Positions 52,927 to 62,300 of a DNA stretch of 64,000 nt are shown here, piece after piece (position 1 is the stretch's first letter; each line of letters begins with the position of its first letter). The notes below the pieces were generated by a model. It made no database searches and was not told the DNA's origin. It saw only the letters and a program-made list of their open reading frames with translations. Both the position numbers and the translations under genes were made by a program. The stretch covers positions 24,276-88,275 of the forward strand of contig NZ_JAMBNQ010000019.1 of the NCBI RefSeq assembly GCF_023715155.1, written 5' to 3'. This stretch comes from Neobacillus mesonae (GTDB taxonomy: Bacteria > Bacillota > Bacilli > Bacillales > Cytobacillaceae).

Positions 52927-53673
52927 TTAAAAGCTCTTTAGCAATGATTCCACAATTAAATGCCAGCCATCGACAAGGACAAATAATAAAATTTTAAATG
53001 GCAGGGAAATCATCACCGGCGGCAGCATCATCATCCCCATCGACATCAGGACACTGGAAACAATCATGTCTATGACCAGGAAGGGAATAAAAATCATAAA
53101 GCCCATTTGAAAGGCTGTTTTTAATTCACTGATTGCATATGCCGGAACCAGTGCTCTTAACGGAATATCTTGGACAGATTTAGGCTGTTTCATCTTGGCA
53201 TAGTTCATAAACAGAGCTAAATCCTTCTCCCGGGTACTTTTTGCCATAAACTCCTTTATCGGCCCGCTTGCTTCTTTAAAGGCCTGCTCCTGGGTCATTT
53301 TTCCGTCCATAAACGGCTGGAGTGCATGGTCATTAATTTGCGTGAAGGTCGGCCCCATGACAAAAAAAGTCATGAACAATGCCAGGCCGATTAACACTTG
53401 ATTGGGCGGTATTTGCTGGGTGCCGAGGGCATTCCGGACAAATCCTAAAACGACTACGATTCTCGTAAAACATGTCATTAGGACAAGAATGGCAGGTGCA
53501 ATCGATAATACGGTTATTAAAAGAATAATCCGAACCGTATTTGACACTTTGTCAGGATCATTGGACCCTAAATCAAGTCCGGGCAAAATAGTATTTGCCG
53601 AACCTGCTGCATGTGCAGCCGTCATAACCCCCAATGTTAGAAGAGGTACAAGGAATGCTACCTTACGATACAT
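52927..53673 (-). CDS. fliP: Flagellar export protein FliP
   Basis: The 248-residue protein has a signal peptide (about residues 1-22) and the FliP signatures LTCFTRIVVVLGFVRNALGTQQIPPNQVLIGLALFMTFFVMGP and FQMGFMIFIPFLVIDMIVSSVLMSMGMMMLPPVMISLPFKILLFVLVDGW. It forms the pore of the export gate together with FliQ and FliR. Confidence 0.97.
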   Translation of the reverse strand: MYRKVAFLVPLLTLGVMTAAHAAGSANTILPGLDLGSNDPDKVSNTVRIILLITVLSIAPAILVLMTCFTRIVVVLGFVRNALGTQQIPPNQVLIGLALFMTFFVMGPTFTQINDHALQPFMDGKMTQEQAFKEASGPIKEFMAKSTREKDLALFMNYAKMKQPKSVQDIPLRALVPAYAISELKTAFQMGFMIFIPFLVIDMIVSSVLMSMGMMMLPPVMISLPFKILLFVLVDGWHLIVESLLKSF

Positions 53674-53677
53674 ATCC

Positions 53678-54238
53678 CTACTCCTCTCTATGATCTTTCT
53701 TTAGGTTTTGTAAATGTTTTTGAAAAACAGAATTCCACAATTTTTTTGTATCCTCCGGGAGCCATTTTACCTGCCCTGTTTCTTCCTGTGTTTCGAGGCT
53801 TTCCAGCAGGTGCTGATACTCTTCACCTTGTGTAATGGTTCGTAAAAGAGTAATCGTTTCTCCCACACCGACAATATAGATGGTGTTTCCAATCAATAAA
53901 ATTTTTAATGAACGATTATTTCCAAGGGTGTAGTCACCTAAAGGGATGATTGGACCGCTCGCCGGCAGCTGCCGGTTACGTTTTGAAAGAAAGCGTAATA
54001 AGACAAACAATAGAAAAATCACAAACGCAAATGAAATGATAAATTTAATAAATAAGGAGAAAATAGAAGATCCACTATCTTCGACATTATTCGATTTCGG
54101 TGAGGACGTCTGGTCACCTTTTTGGATAGTGTCATAGACGGAAGGTTCGCCGGCAGCTGTAAGCCCTGCGGCAAATGAAGAAGGCTGATATGAAAAAAGA
54201 TAAAAAATAATCGCAAATAACATCATGATGTGTTTCAT
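53678..54238 (-). CDS. fliO: Flagellar protein FliO (FliZ in B. subtilis)
   Basis: The 186-residue product has an N-terminal signal-like segment, a linker with Asp/Ser and one membrane helix (about residues 61-84) followed by a basic cytoplasmic part (LRFLSKRNRQLPASGPIIPLGDYTLGNNRSLKIL). This is the FliO layout: it helps FliP assemble. ATG at 54238 follows AAGGAGAAAACC. The gene starts 26 bases after ylxF ends. Confidence 0.8.
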   Translation of the reverse strand: MKHIMMLFAIIFYLFSYQPSSFAAGLTAAGEPSVYDTIQKGDQTSSPKSNNVEDSGSSIFSLFIKFIISFAFVIFLLFVLLRFLSKRNRQLPASGPIIPLGDYTLGNNRSLKILLIGNTIYIVGVGETITLLRTITQGEEYQHLLESLETQEETGQVKWLPEDTKKLWNSVFQKHLQNLKKDHREE

Positions 54239-54264
54239 GGTTTTCTCCTTCCCTGGAGTCAATT

Positions 54265-55122
54265 CTATTTCTCTAGGCTTACTGTGATATCTGCAGCCAG
54301 TCCCGCATCCTTTTTGGCTATTTCGGTTAAAATTTGCGAACGGCTCGCTGTGTTCATGTCTTTCATTAAAGTTAAAGCGGTTTGAGCATTTGTTTTCATC
54401 ATCGATTTCATCAGTTCAGCTGACTGTGCAGGCGGAATCTGAGCAATCGTTTCTGCTATCGTTTCCGTTGGATTCTGTTCAGTTTGAAGAACCTTTTGTA
54501 ATTCCTCTTTCATTACATTCATATCCGTGGTTTGAATCGTTCCCATACTTTTTAACAGTGACGTTATTTTGGCAGCACGGTTAGTGTCCTTCATACTTCC
54601 CATGATACTGCTTTGCTGATCCTCATCGAGCATCGAGATGGTAATCGCTGCATCCTCCAATGTCATTGCATCCATGATGGCAGCTGCTTTTGAAGGTGTC
54701 ATATTATCATAGATAGCAGCAATCTTTTTGGCCTGAACTTGATTTTTTTGGTCTGTATTTGCTTGCAATTGGGATTGCAATTCTTCGTTGTTCTTTTTTA
54801 AATCGTCTAACTCTTGTTTATTCGAATCTATTTCTTTGTTTAAAGCATCTAATTTATTATTGGCATCCTTTAATGCGGCATTGCTTTTGCTATATTGTTG
54901 TTTCCAATAATCAGACCCGTTGTTATCTTTCGCTTCAACCGGAGCAGGATCTGGAAGAACCGCACTTATAACCGGCAGTTTATTCCCAAAATCTTTGGCT
55001 GACTGCCACACAGGGAATCCCAGCCAGTTGAAAATAAACATGCCGAAAAGACACATCCCCAGTAATGGAAAAAATACAAAATAAATAAACGACCGTAGTT
55101 TTCCATGTTCCTTCTCTTCCAT
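54265..55122 (-). CDS. ylxF: YlxF/MotE-like flagellar protein
   Basis: The 285-residue product has one N-terminal membrane segment (FIYFVFFPLLGMCLFGMFIFNW), a coiled coil (about residues 70-125: KDANNKLDALNKEIDSNKQ...) and a MgtE-N-like helical domain (YDNMTPSKAAAIMDAMTLEDAAITISMLDED). It is about 80 residues longer than B. subtilis YlxF (204). The ATG at 55122 overlaps the fliJ end. The function is not known in detail; MotE homologues act as chaperones for stator parts. Confidence 0.8.
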   Translation of the reverse strand: MEEKEHGKLRSFIYFVFFPLLGMCLFGMFIFNWLGFPVWQSAKDFGNKLPVISAVLPDPAPVEAKDNNGSDYWKQQYSKSNAALKDANNKLDALNKEIDSNKQELDDLKKNNEELQSQLQANTDQKNQVQAKKIAAIYDNMTPSKAAAIMDAMTLEDAAITISMLDEDQQSSIMGSMKDTNRAAKITSLLKSMGTIQTTDMNVMKEELQKVLQTEQNPTETIAETIAQIPPAQSAELMKSMMKTNAQTALTLMKDMNTASRSQILTEIAKKDAGLAADITVSLEK

Positions 55123-55135
55123 TACACTTCGCTCC

Positions 55136-55570
55136 TTATGCCTTACGGGAATAACGCAGGACAGCCATTTCATCCAATAAGGCCTGCTCCTTTTTTTCTG
55201 CCTGCTTTTGAAAAGCAGCCATTGACTTCGTCTTCCATTGATTCCACATTTTTGTTTCCTGCAGCCGTTCAATCAGCACCTGCTGATTTCGCTCTACTTC
55301 CAAATGAATTTCATTGGATTTCACCTGCAGTTTTTGCATTTTAAGGTTGAGATGCTCCAATTCCTGCTGTACCTCCTGCAGTTCTGAAACGGTTTTTCGG
55401 TCAGCATGATTGTATTGCATGAAAACCTGTTCTTTTTCTATCGCTAAATCTTGCATTTGTTCATCAATCTCTACTTGTTTAAGTTTGCTAGTCCCATATT
55501 CTGTTTGAGCAAACTCTTTTTCTTTTTCCTTATAATCCAGTACTTTTTGAAATGGAAATGTAAAAGCCAT
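55136..55570 (-). CDS. fliJ: Flagellar protein FliJ
   Basis: The 144-residue product is a coiled coil throughout (FQKVLDYKEKEKEFAQTEYGTSKLKQVEIDEQMQDL), the typical FliJ start. FliJ links the FliI ATPase ring to FlhA and acts as a chaperone-escort factor. It shares its start base with the end of fliI. Confidence 0.92.
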   Translation of the reverse strand: MAFTFPFQKVLDYKEKEKEFAQTEYGTSKLKQVEIDEQMQDLAIEKEQVFMQYNHADRKTVSELQEVQQELEHLNLKMQKLQVKSNEIHLEVERNQQVLIERLQETKMWNQWKTKSMAAFQKQAEKKEQALLDEMAVLRYSRKA

Positions 55571-56889
55571 CAGCTCATCGCTCCAAATTGTGAAATTAAG
55601 AAAGATCTCGCTTCTTCTAATTGTGATGCCTCATAAATACCCTGCCGTAAAAATTGATCCATCAGCGGCTTTGAGCGCATCGCCATATCAATTTCTCGAT
55701 TTGAACCCTTTTTATATGCCCCGATATTAATTAAATCCTCTGCCTCATTGTATGCGGCAAGCAGTTTTTTGAAGTTATTCGCAGCTTGTAAATGTTCATC
55801 TGAAGTAATTTCTGTCATTACCCTGCTGGCACTACTTAAAACATCAATTGCTGGAAAGATTCCTTTGCCCCCGATGGCCCGATTTAAAACGATATGACCA
55901 TCTAGGATCCCTCGAACCGCATCAGCAATGGGTTCGTTCATGTCATCTCCGTCAACAAGAACCGTATAAATAGCCGAAATGGAGCCTTTTGGCCCGGTAC
56001 CGGCCCGTTCCAATAACTGTGGCAGCATGGCAAAAACCGATGGTGTATAGCCTTTTGTCGTTGGGGGCTCACCTATAGCCAAACCAATTTCCCTTTGGGC
56101 CATAGCAAAACGTGTGACCGAATCCATAACCAACAAGACATTTTTCCCTTGATCACGAAAATACTCAGCAATAGATGTAGCCGTTAAAGCACCTTTAATC
56201 CGAATCAGAGCCGGCTGGTCAGAGGTTGCAACAATGACCACGGACTTTTTAAGCCCCTCTTCCCCAAGGTTCTGCTCCAAGAAATCCAGGACTTCGCGGC
56301 CCCTTTCACCTATTAAGGCAATGACATTCACATCAGCTGTCGTATTTCTTGAAATCATTCCGAGCAGTGTACTTTTTCCGACACCGCTCCCGGCAAATAT
56401 CCCGATTCTCTGTCCTTTCCCCATCGTCAATAAGCCATCAATCGTCCGAACACCCACTTCGAGAGGCGAATAAATCCGCGGCCTGGTAAGCGGGTTGGGC
56501 GGTTTAGCATGTGTATGAACCTCTTCCAGCCCAAGCGGAAGTGGTTTCCCATCCATTGGCTGTCCTAGACCATCTAAAATTCTTCCTAATAATTGATGCC
56601 CCGCTTTCACCATCAAAGGTTTCCCGCTTGCAACTACGTCACATCCAGGACCAATGGCCTGAACCTCCCCTAAAGGCATCAGCAGCACCTTATTTTCTCT
56701 TATGCCGACAACCTCAGCTTGGATAGGGGTACCAGAATGTGCGGGGTATATGGAACATAATTCCCCAATTCTAACGTCAGGTCCCTGCGATTCAATTGTC
56801 AGTCCGATGATTTGCGTAATTTTCCCATTCACTCTGACCGGATCGATTCCACGTATAAGCTTCACATAGTTTTCAGCTGATAACGTCAT
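55570..56889 (-). CDS. fliI: Flagellum-specific ATPase FliI
   Basis: The 439-residue ATPase is homologous to the F1 beta subunit. Walker A GSGVGKST, GERGREVLDFLEQNL and the Walker B region VLLVMDSVTRFAMAQREI are present. The ATG at 56889 follows AGGAAAGGGA and overlaps the fliH end by 17 bases. It powers unfolding and delivery of export substrates. Confidence 0.97.
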   Translation of the reverse strand: MTLSAENYVKLIRGIDPVRVNGKITQIIGLTIESQGPDVRIGELCSIYPAHSGTPIQAEVVGIRENKVLLMPLGEVQAIGPGCDVVASGKPLMVKAGHQLLGRILDGLGQPMDGKPLPLGLEEVHTHAKPPNPLTRPRIYSPLEVGVRTIDGLLTMGKGQRIGIFAGSGVGKSTLLGMISRNTTADVNVIALIGERGREVLDFLEQNLGEEGLKKSVVIVATSDQPALIRIKGALTATSIAEYFRDQGKNVLLVMDSVTRFAMAQREIGLAIGEPPTTKGYTPSVFAMLPQLLERAGTGPKGSISAIYTVLVDGDDMNEPIADAVRGILDGHIVLNRAIGGKGIFPAIDVLSSASRVMTEITSDEHLQAANNFKKLLAAYNEAEDLINIGAYKKGSNREIDMAMRSKPLMDQFLRQGIYEASQLEEARSFLISQFGAMS

Positions 56890-57682
56890 TTTGCATTCCC
56901 TTTCCTGCCTCAAGAAGGACCTTTTTTATCTCTTCCATCTGCGTGTCAATTCGGGCATCAACACTTCCATATGCTGTGCGGATCACACAGCCTTTTGGTG
57001 TCACGGAATGATCTGGAATAATTTTGATTTCTGTCTCACCATTGACAACGGAAACAAGATGTCCCCGCTGTGATTGAATAAACGGAAAATCATCGGGATG
57101 TACACAAATGGTGATATGTTCTTTCTCCTTAAAGCGAAGGATATGCTGTTTAATGACTTCCACAAATTTATCAGGATGATCGTCAAGTTCCTGTTTGATA
57201 ATTTGCGTGGCAATGGCAGTGCTTAATTCCAGCAAGAACGGTTCTGCTTCAGCAATAATGGCTTCTTTTTCCGAGTAAGCCTGTTCCAGCAATTCCTGCA
57301 TTTGCGTCAGTTTATCGTGATATTCCTGCTGCACTTTTGCGGCTGCTTCCTGCTTACCTATTTCGAAACCTTGTTTTAATCCTTCTTCTTTGGCAGCGGC
57401 AGACTTTGTCTCGAGATTCTTTTGATTTTCTTCCCACCACTGGCTGATTCTCTCTTGTGCATCAGTTTCTATCGATTCAGCCTGTTGTCTCGCTTCCTGG
57501 ATAATTTCTTGTGCCTGGGCTTTTGCCTCCTCAATTAATGGCTGATGATTAGGTATTTCATTTTGAGCTGAATCATCCCCATCATTTTGGAACATGGCTG
57601 GCATAACCGGCTGTGCAATAACCTTTACATCTCTCATGATGGAAACATTTGAGCCCTTGAATACTTTAGAGTATGAGGCCAT
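56873..57682 (-). CDS. fliH: Flagellar assembly protein FliH
   Basis: The 269-residue product has a long helical Ala/Gln/Glu-rich segment (residues about 50-140) and a C-terminal domain with LLELSTAIATQIIKQELDDHPDKFVEVIKQHILRFKEKEHITICVHPDDFPFI, typical of FliH/YscL. The C-terminal CVIRTAYGSVDARIDTQMEEI matches the family. The ATG at 57682 follows GAGGTGG; an adjacent ATG is one codon earlier. Confidence 0.9.
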   Translation of the reverse strand: MASYSKVFKGSNVSIMRDVKVIAQPVMPAMFQNDGDDSAQNEIPNHQPLIEEAKAQAQEIIQEARQQAESIETDAQERISQWWEENQKNLETKSAAAKEEGLKQGFEIGKQEAAAKVQQEYHDKLTQMQELLEQAYSEKEAIIAEAEPFLLELSTAIATQIIKQELDDHPDKFVEVIKQHILRFKEKEHITICVHPDDFPFIQSQRGHLVSVVNGETEIKIIPDHSVTPKGCVIRTAYGSVDARIDTQMEEIKKVLLEAGKGMQNDVIS

Positions 57683-58673
57683 CATTTCCACCTCGGGCAA
57701 TGAAGACTTCACCGGACTCCTCCAAGTTGCGGATGACAGAAACAATGCGGCCTTGCGCCTCTTCTACATCCTTGACACGAACAGGGCCGAGATATTGCAT
57801 TTCCTCTTCGAATGAGTCGACCATCCGCTGAGACATATTTTCGAAAATGATTTTCTTCACTTCCGGACTTGCCGCCTTCATGGCAAGCAATAGATCCTGA
57901 TTGTCCACTTCCAGGATGACCCGCTGAATAGCACGGCGATCCAAATTGATAATATCTTCGAACACAAACATTCTCTGTTTGATTTCTTCCACCAATTTTT
58001 TATCTTTGTTTCCAAGACTGTCGAGGATGCTCTTCTCTGTTCCACGGTCGACGCCGTTTAAGATGCCGACAATCGATTCAATTCCACCGACAACACTGAA
58101 GTCTTTACGGATTGTAGCAGATAACCGCTGTTCTAAAATATGTTCAACCTCTTTGATTACTTCTGGCGACGTTTGTTCAAATTGGGCAATTCTTCTCGCC
58201 ACATCAGCCTGAAGCGCTTCAGGGAGCGACGATAAAATAACAGATGCCTGCTGCGGCTCTAAATGGGCAAGCACAAGGGCAATCGTCTGCGGATGTTCAT
58301 TTTGCAAAAAGTGGTAGATTTGCATCGGGTCAACACGACGGGCAAAATCAAATGGTTTTACCTCAAGCTGAATCGTTAATTTTTGAATGATTTGCTTGGC
58401 CCGTTCTCTTCCGACTGCAGACTCTAAAACCTCCTGTGCAAAACTAATGCCGCCCATTTCAAGATAATCATTGGCAATGCACATTTGATGAAATTCTGTT
58501 AATACTTCCTCTTTTTCTTTTGCATCCACCTTATTGACGTTTGCAATAGCCAAAGTGAGCTGTTCAATTTCTTCATCTGTCAAATGGTTATATACCTTAG
58601 AGGAAGCTTCTCTTCCCATAGAAATAAGCAAGATCGCTGCCTTTTGCTTTCCTGTTAACTTTGAAGTTCCCAT
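57666..58673 (-). CDS. fliG: Flagellar motor switch protein FliG
   Basis: The 335-residue product shows FliG N, middle and C domains: KLTGKQKAAILLISMGREASSKVYNHLTDEEIEQLTLAIANV, EHPQTIALVLAHLEPQQASVILSSLPEALQADVARRIA and the torque helix region IQRVILEVDNQDLLLAMKAASPEVKKIIFENMSQRMVDSFEEEMQYLGPVRVKDVEEAQ with its charged residues. It links MS-ring, C-ring and stator. Confidence 0.98.
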   Translation of the reverse strand: MGTSKLTGKQKAAILLISMGREASSKVYNHLTDEEIEQLTLAIANVNKVDAKEKEEVLTEFHQMCIANDYLEMGGISFAQEVLESAVGRERAKQIIQKLTIQLEVKPFDFARRVDPMQIYHFLQNEHPQTIALVLAHLEPQQASVILSSLPEALQADVARRIAQFEQTSPEVIKEVEHILEQRLSATIRKDFSVVGGIESIVGILNGVDRGTEKSILDSLGNKDKKLVEEIKQRMFVFEDIINLDRRAIQRVILEVDNQDLLLAMKAASPEVKKIIFENMSQRMVDSFEEEMQYLGPVRVKDVEEAQGRIVSVIRNLEESGEVFIARGGNDGLIL

Positions 58674-58678
58674 GGAAT

Positions 58679-60262
58679 TTACGCCTCCTCATCATGAAGC
58701 CATGACTTGATTACTTTTGAAAAATCATCTGGCCTTTGATCTAGTAATTTCTTAAGCTGTGTTTCTACACCCATATCTTCTTCCGCAAAATAATCCACTT
58801 TTTCAACCGGCTTTGGTACGACAACTTCTTCCTCCGGCTCATCCTGATTCTGCTTTTTACGTCGAAGCAGGAACCAGATGAGTCCCCCCAGCAATAAGAC
58901 ACCCGCCGCCGCAGCTGCAGCAACATAAAGCCAGTTCGTACCCGCGGGCTGGGCAGCCGTATTATTTTTCTCAAATGTATGCGGAAAAATGGTAATCCTC
59001 TTGTCAATCTCATTTTGCGTTAAGTTCGGGTGGCCCAGTGCGGTCTGTACTGTATTTGAAACAATGTTCCGGATATTGTCCTGTGTCGCTTGGGATAATG
59101 TATTACCGCCTGAATCCGGCTCGACCCCGACATTAATCGTAATATCATCAATTTGATAGGGACTTGAGACAATTTCCTTATTAATCCGGTTAATCTCATA
59201 GTTCACCTTTTCCTGAGATTCTTCATAATTGCTGTCACCATTTGAATTAGATCCCGTATACCCAGGCACATCTGTCGGGCCAGAGCCGACAACGCCTCCA
59301 GCGTTGGCATCTTTACCGCTATAGGTCTTGGAATCTTTTTCAGAGCTGATAACAATTCCTTTATTGCTGTCCTTTGCAGGCTCCACCAAATTTTCTTCGG
59401 TTTTGACCTTATCAAAGTTCATTTTGACAAACGTATGAACAAACACTTTATCAGTCCCAAGGATGGTTCCTAATAAATTTTGCAAATTCTGCTGGATATC
59501 GCGTTCAATATTTTGCTGAACTTTTCTTTGTTCATCATATTTCGTTAATGACTGGTCATCACTTTCATCGTTTAGCGCATAGGTTTCACTATATTGATTC
59601 ATGATCGTGATATTTTCCATTGGAAGGTTTGGAACACTTCTAGATACTAAGGTATACAATGCCCGTACCTGCTGGGAGTTAAGTTTTACCCCCGGCTCCA
59701 CTTCCACCATGACTGAAGCACTTGCTTTTTGCTCGTCATCCTGTTTAATAAACACGGAATCCTGCGGCAAAGTTAAAATGACTTCAGCATTTTTAATTCC
59801 TTCTACATTTTTCAATACATTGGCAACTTGGTTCTGCATGGCCTCCCGCTCAAGGATTTCATACTGCTTATCCGTTGCCCCAAATGAAAGATTTTGACCA
59901 AAAACATCGTAATTGATTTTATTATCTTTTGGATATCCTGCTGAAGCGAGACTAACAACCAAATCAGGGGCATTCTTTTTTGGGACCAGGAGCATCGTCC
60001 CATTGGATGAAATCTTATAATCTGTAAATCCCTGTTTGTCCAGTTCAGCTTTTATATCCCCAATTTCCCTTTGTGTCAATTGCCCTGTGTATAATGGTAC
60101 ATATTCCGGGCGGGACGCAAAAAAAATAAAGGTTGACAAGGCTATTACCAGAAACAAAAAGGATCCCATTATAAGCCATTTTTGTTTTCCGCTTCTTGCC
60201 CCCCAATATTGGCTAAAGTGCTCTTTCGTTTTTTTGATTTGATCTGTCCATGATCGATTCAT
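58679..60262 (-). CDS. fliF: Flagellar MS-ring protein FliF
   Basis: The 527-residue product has a membrane segment near residues 28-48, the ring-building motif region (FASRPEYVPLYTGQLTQREIGDIKAELDKQGFTDYK), a Gly/Ser/Asn-rich centre and a second membrane segment near residue 445 followed by the cytoplasmic tail that binds FliG. Six bases separate it from fliG. Confidence 0.97.
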   Translation of the reverse strand: MNRSWTDQIKKTKEHFSQYWGARSGKQKWLIMGSFLFLVIALSTFIFFASRPEYVPLYTGQLTQREIGDIKAELDKQGFTDYKISSNGTMLLVPKKNAPDLVVSLASAGYPKDNKINYDVFGQNLSFGATDKQYEILEREAMQNQVANVLKNVEGIKNAEVILTLPQDSVFIKQDDEQKASASVMVEVEPGVKLNSQQVRALYTLVSRSVPNLPMENITIMNQYSETYALNDESDDQSLTKYDEQRKVQQNIERDIQQNLQNLLGTILGTDKVFVHTFVKMNFDKVKTEENLVEPAKDSNKGIVISSEKDSKTYSGKDANAGGVVGSGPTDVPGYTGSNSNGDSNYEESQEKVNYEINRINKEIVSSPYQIDDITINVGVEPDSGGNTLSQATQDNIRNIVSNTVQTALGHPNLTQNEIDKRITIFPHTFEKNNTAAQPAGTNWLYVAAAAAAGVLLLGGLIWFLLRRKKQNQDEPEEEVVVPKPVEKVDYFAEEDMGVETQLKKLLDQRPDDFSKVIKSWLHDEEA

Positions 60263-60292
60263 TTCTCACCCTGCCCAGCTTTCCATCTTTCA

Positions 60293-60592
60293 TTAAATTT
60301 GCATACGCATCATTTCTTGATAAGCCTCGACAGCCTTATCCCTTACCGTCACCGTAAGCTCCAATGCTGTTTTTGCCTTTTGTGATGCAATCATTACGTC
60401 GTGGATATTGTCAATCTCACCTGCAGCTAACTTATTGGAAAGATCTGTTGATTGTTTGACCGTGGTATCCACATTATCTAAATAGCCCTTTAATACATTC
60501 GCAAACGATGTTGCAGGCTGATTCGTATCTACTTTTTGAAACGGATTTTGATTCATTTTGATTAAACCGGTATTGATTTGTGAAATGTTCAA
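60293..60592 (-). CDS. fliE: Flagellar MS-ring/rod adaptor FliE
   Basis: The 99-residue product has the FliE C-terminal helix pattern DIHDVMIASQKAKTALELTVTVRDKAVEAYQEMMRMQI. It connects the MS-ring to the proximal rod and is among the first exported subunits. It lies between flgC and fliF, as in B. subtilis. Confidence 0.95.
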   Translation of the reverse strand: MNISQINTGLIKMNQNPFQKVDTNQPATSFANVLKGYLDNVDTTVKQSTDLSNKLAAGEIDNIHDVMIASQKAKTALELTVTVRDKAVEAYQEMMRMQI

Positions 60593-60603
60593 TTAAAGCC
60601 CTC

Positions 60604-61053
60604 CTAACGGCCGATTTCCAAAGCCTTTAACATGATTGATTTTCCGGTGTTAAAGGATGTAATATTCGCTTCATAAGCTCTTGATGCCGCCAGCATATCC
60701 ACCATTTCCTTGGATAAATCGACATTGGGCATCATCACATATCCATCTGCATTCGCATCAGGATTTGCTGGATCGTAAACCATCTTAAATGGTGTTTGAT
60801 CATCCACAATTCCAGAAACCCTTACCCCCTGCATGCCTGCCTGAGATTGTTTTTGGATTTCCCCTTTCAATACCTGATTGAAGCTTTTTTCTCTTGGCTC
60901 CATGACAACCATCTTCCGGCGGTATGGCTCCCATTTTCCATTCACTAATTTTCCTCTTGTGGTGGACGCGTTCGCGATATTGGAGGAGGTAACGTCCATT
61001 CTTAAACGATTAGCCGTTAATGCAGATGCACTGATATTTAATGAATCAAACAT
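60604..61053 (-). CDS. flgC: Flagellar basal-body rod protein FlgC
   Basis: The 149-residue product has the rod/hook N-terminal motif FDSLNISASALTANRLRMDVTSSNIANASTT and the C-terminal segment VDMLAASRAYEANITSFNTGKSIMLKALEIGR. It forms the proximal rod with FlgB. It is five bases downstream of flgB. Confidence 0.97.
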   Translation of the reverse strand: MFDSLNISASALTANRLRMDVTSSNIANASTTRGKLVNGKWEPYRRKMVVMEPREKSFNQVLKGEIQKQSQAGMQGVRVSGIVDDQTPFKMVYDPANPDANADGYVMMPNVDLSKEMVDMLAASRAYEANITSFNTGKSIMLKALEIGR

Positions 61054-61058
61054 ATGTA

Positions 61059-61451
61059 TTAAATCCTCCCTTTAATCGCAATTGACAGCTGCTGAAATTC
61101 ACTATTTACCTGTTCAACCAATGTGTTATACCATAAGGCATTTTTACTTAGATTTGTCATTTCATCATCAACGTCGACATTATTCCCGTTATTTTGCATC
61201 GTTGTGTTTGAATTTTCAACAATTTTCGCAATTGGGGCATCAAAAGGTGCACCAATGACAAAATGACGGGTATCGGTCCGATTACCGGTAAAATTGGATT
61301 GCTTGTTCAAGTGCTGTTTCAAAATATCTTCAAATACGACTTTTTTCCCTTTATAGTCCGGGGTTTCAGCGTTTGCGATATTATTTGAAATCACCTGTTG
61401 ACGTAAACTTGACGCATTTAGAGCAGACTGAAGAAGATTAATATTGCTCAA
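61059..61451 (-). CDS. flgB: Flagellar basal-body rod protein FlgB
   Basis: The 130-residue product has the rod motif LQSALNASSLRQQVISNNIANAETPDYKGKKV near the N-terminus and MTNLSKNALWYNTLVEQVNSEFQQLSIAIKGRI at the C-terminus. It starts with TTG. In B. subtilis it opens the fla/che operon. Here 145 bases precede it, enough for a promoter, though I could not pick one with confidence. Confidence 0.96.
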   Translation of the reverse strand: MSNINLLQSALNASSLRQQVISNNIANAETPDYKGKKVVFEDILKQHLNKQSNFTGNRTDTRHFVIGAPFDAPIAKIVENSNTTMQNNGNNVDVDDEMTNLSKNALWYNTLVEQVNSEFQQLSIAIKGRI

Positions 61452-61596
61452 AATATTCCCCCGCTTTAACTTAAAAAATTTGATATTCTTTGACTTTCGT
61501 TTATCAAAATAATCATTTTCTTCACAAATATACTATAAAAAAGGACTATAAATCTACATATTTTGCAAAAAGAGGGCAAAAAGACCTATATAACCA

Positions 61597-62280
61597 TCAA
61601 ACACTAAATCTGTTAAAATACTTTGTCACACCGGTTACCCAATGATTGTTTAATCCGGTCGGGTCATTAGAAGCACCTATCGGGGCATATTTAGCGCCGA
61701 TTTTGGCAATACTCGTCAGGCCGCTTCCAAGATAGTTTTTACTTATATTCCGTGCCATATCCATGATGCTTTCTTCTACCGACGCATATGATTTTAATCC
61801 ATTAATCCCCATCATGCCGGCAATATTATTCTTTTCATGGGCGGCTCTTGATTTTCCATTTCCTGTTTCGTGCTGGGCTATAGATGCGAGCAATGCTGGA
61901 TTGACATTAAAAGTTTTTCCGGCGCTGATGAATACATCACCCATTCCCTGCAATTTCCCATCCAGCTCACGATTCACTTGCTCTGCACTTATAGCATTAA
62001 AGCGGAGAGTGCCGTTTTTGGCAGGTAAATCAGTCATTCCTGCAGGCATACTTGGAGGCAGACTGTTGTTTTCAAGTTTTACAGATGGAACCGGAACAGC
62101 AGACATTTCTGATGCAACACGGGGCTCGATATCGGTTTCCGTTAATATGTTGTTTAATACAGAAAGAAACAATTGGCTAAATTCAGTACTGGCATTTCCG
62201 ATTTGTGTTTGGAGATTTTTATTTCCGTATAAAGTATTGATTAACATTGATTTTGTAAACCAATCATCACCGATATTCAA
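61597..62280 (-). CDS. Flagellar-cluster peptidoglycan hydrolase (FlgJ-like/GH73-type)
   Basis: The 227-residue product has an N-terminal part with a short amphipathic segment (STEFSQLFLSVLNNIL) and a C-terminal lysozyme-like domain with the catalytic Glu in AQHETGNGKSRAAHEKNNIAGMMG, then SVEESIMDMARNISKNYLGSGLTSI and KYAPIGASNDPTGLNNHWV. This is the glucosaminidase/lytic enzyme pattern used by FlgJ to open the wall for the rod. TTG start after AAAGGATG. No signal peptide is visible, so it may leave through the flagellar exporter. Confidence 0.75.
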   Translation of the reverse strand: MNIGDDWFTKSMLINTLYGNKNLQTQIGNASTEFSQLFLSVLNNILTETDIEPRVASEMSAVPVPSVKLENNSLPPSMPAGMTDLPAKNGTLRFNAISAEQVNRELDGKLQGMGDVFISAGKTFNVNPALLASIAQHETGNGKSRAAHEKNNIAGMMGINGLKSYASVEESIMDMARNISKNYLGSGLTSIAKIGAKYAPIGASNDPTGLNNHWVTGVTKYFNRFSV

Positions 62281-62300
62281 TGAAAATCATCCTTTCTAAC

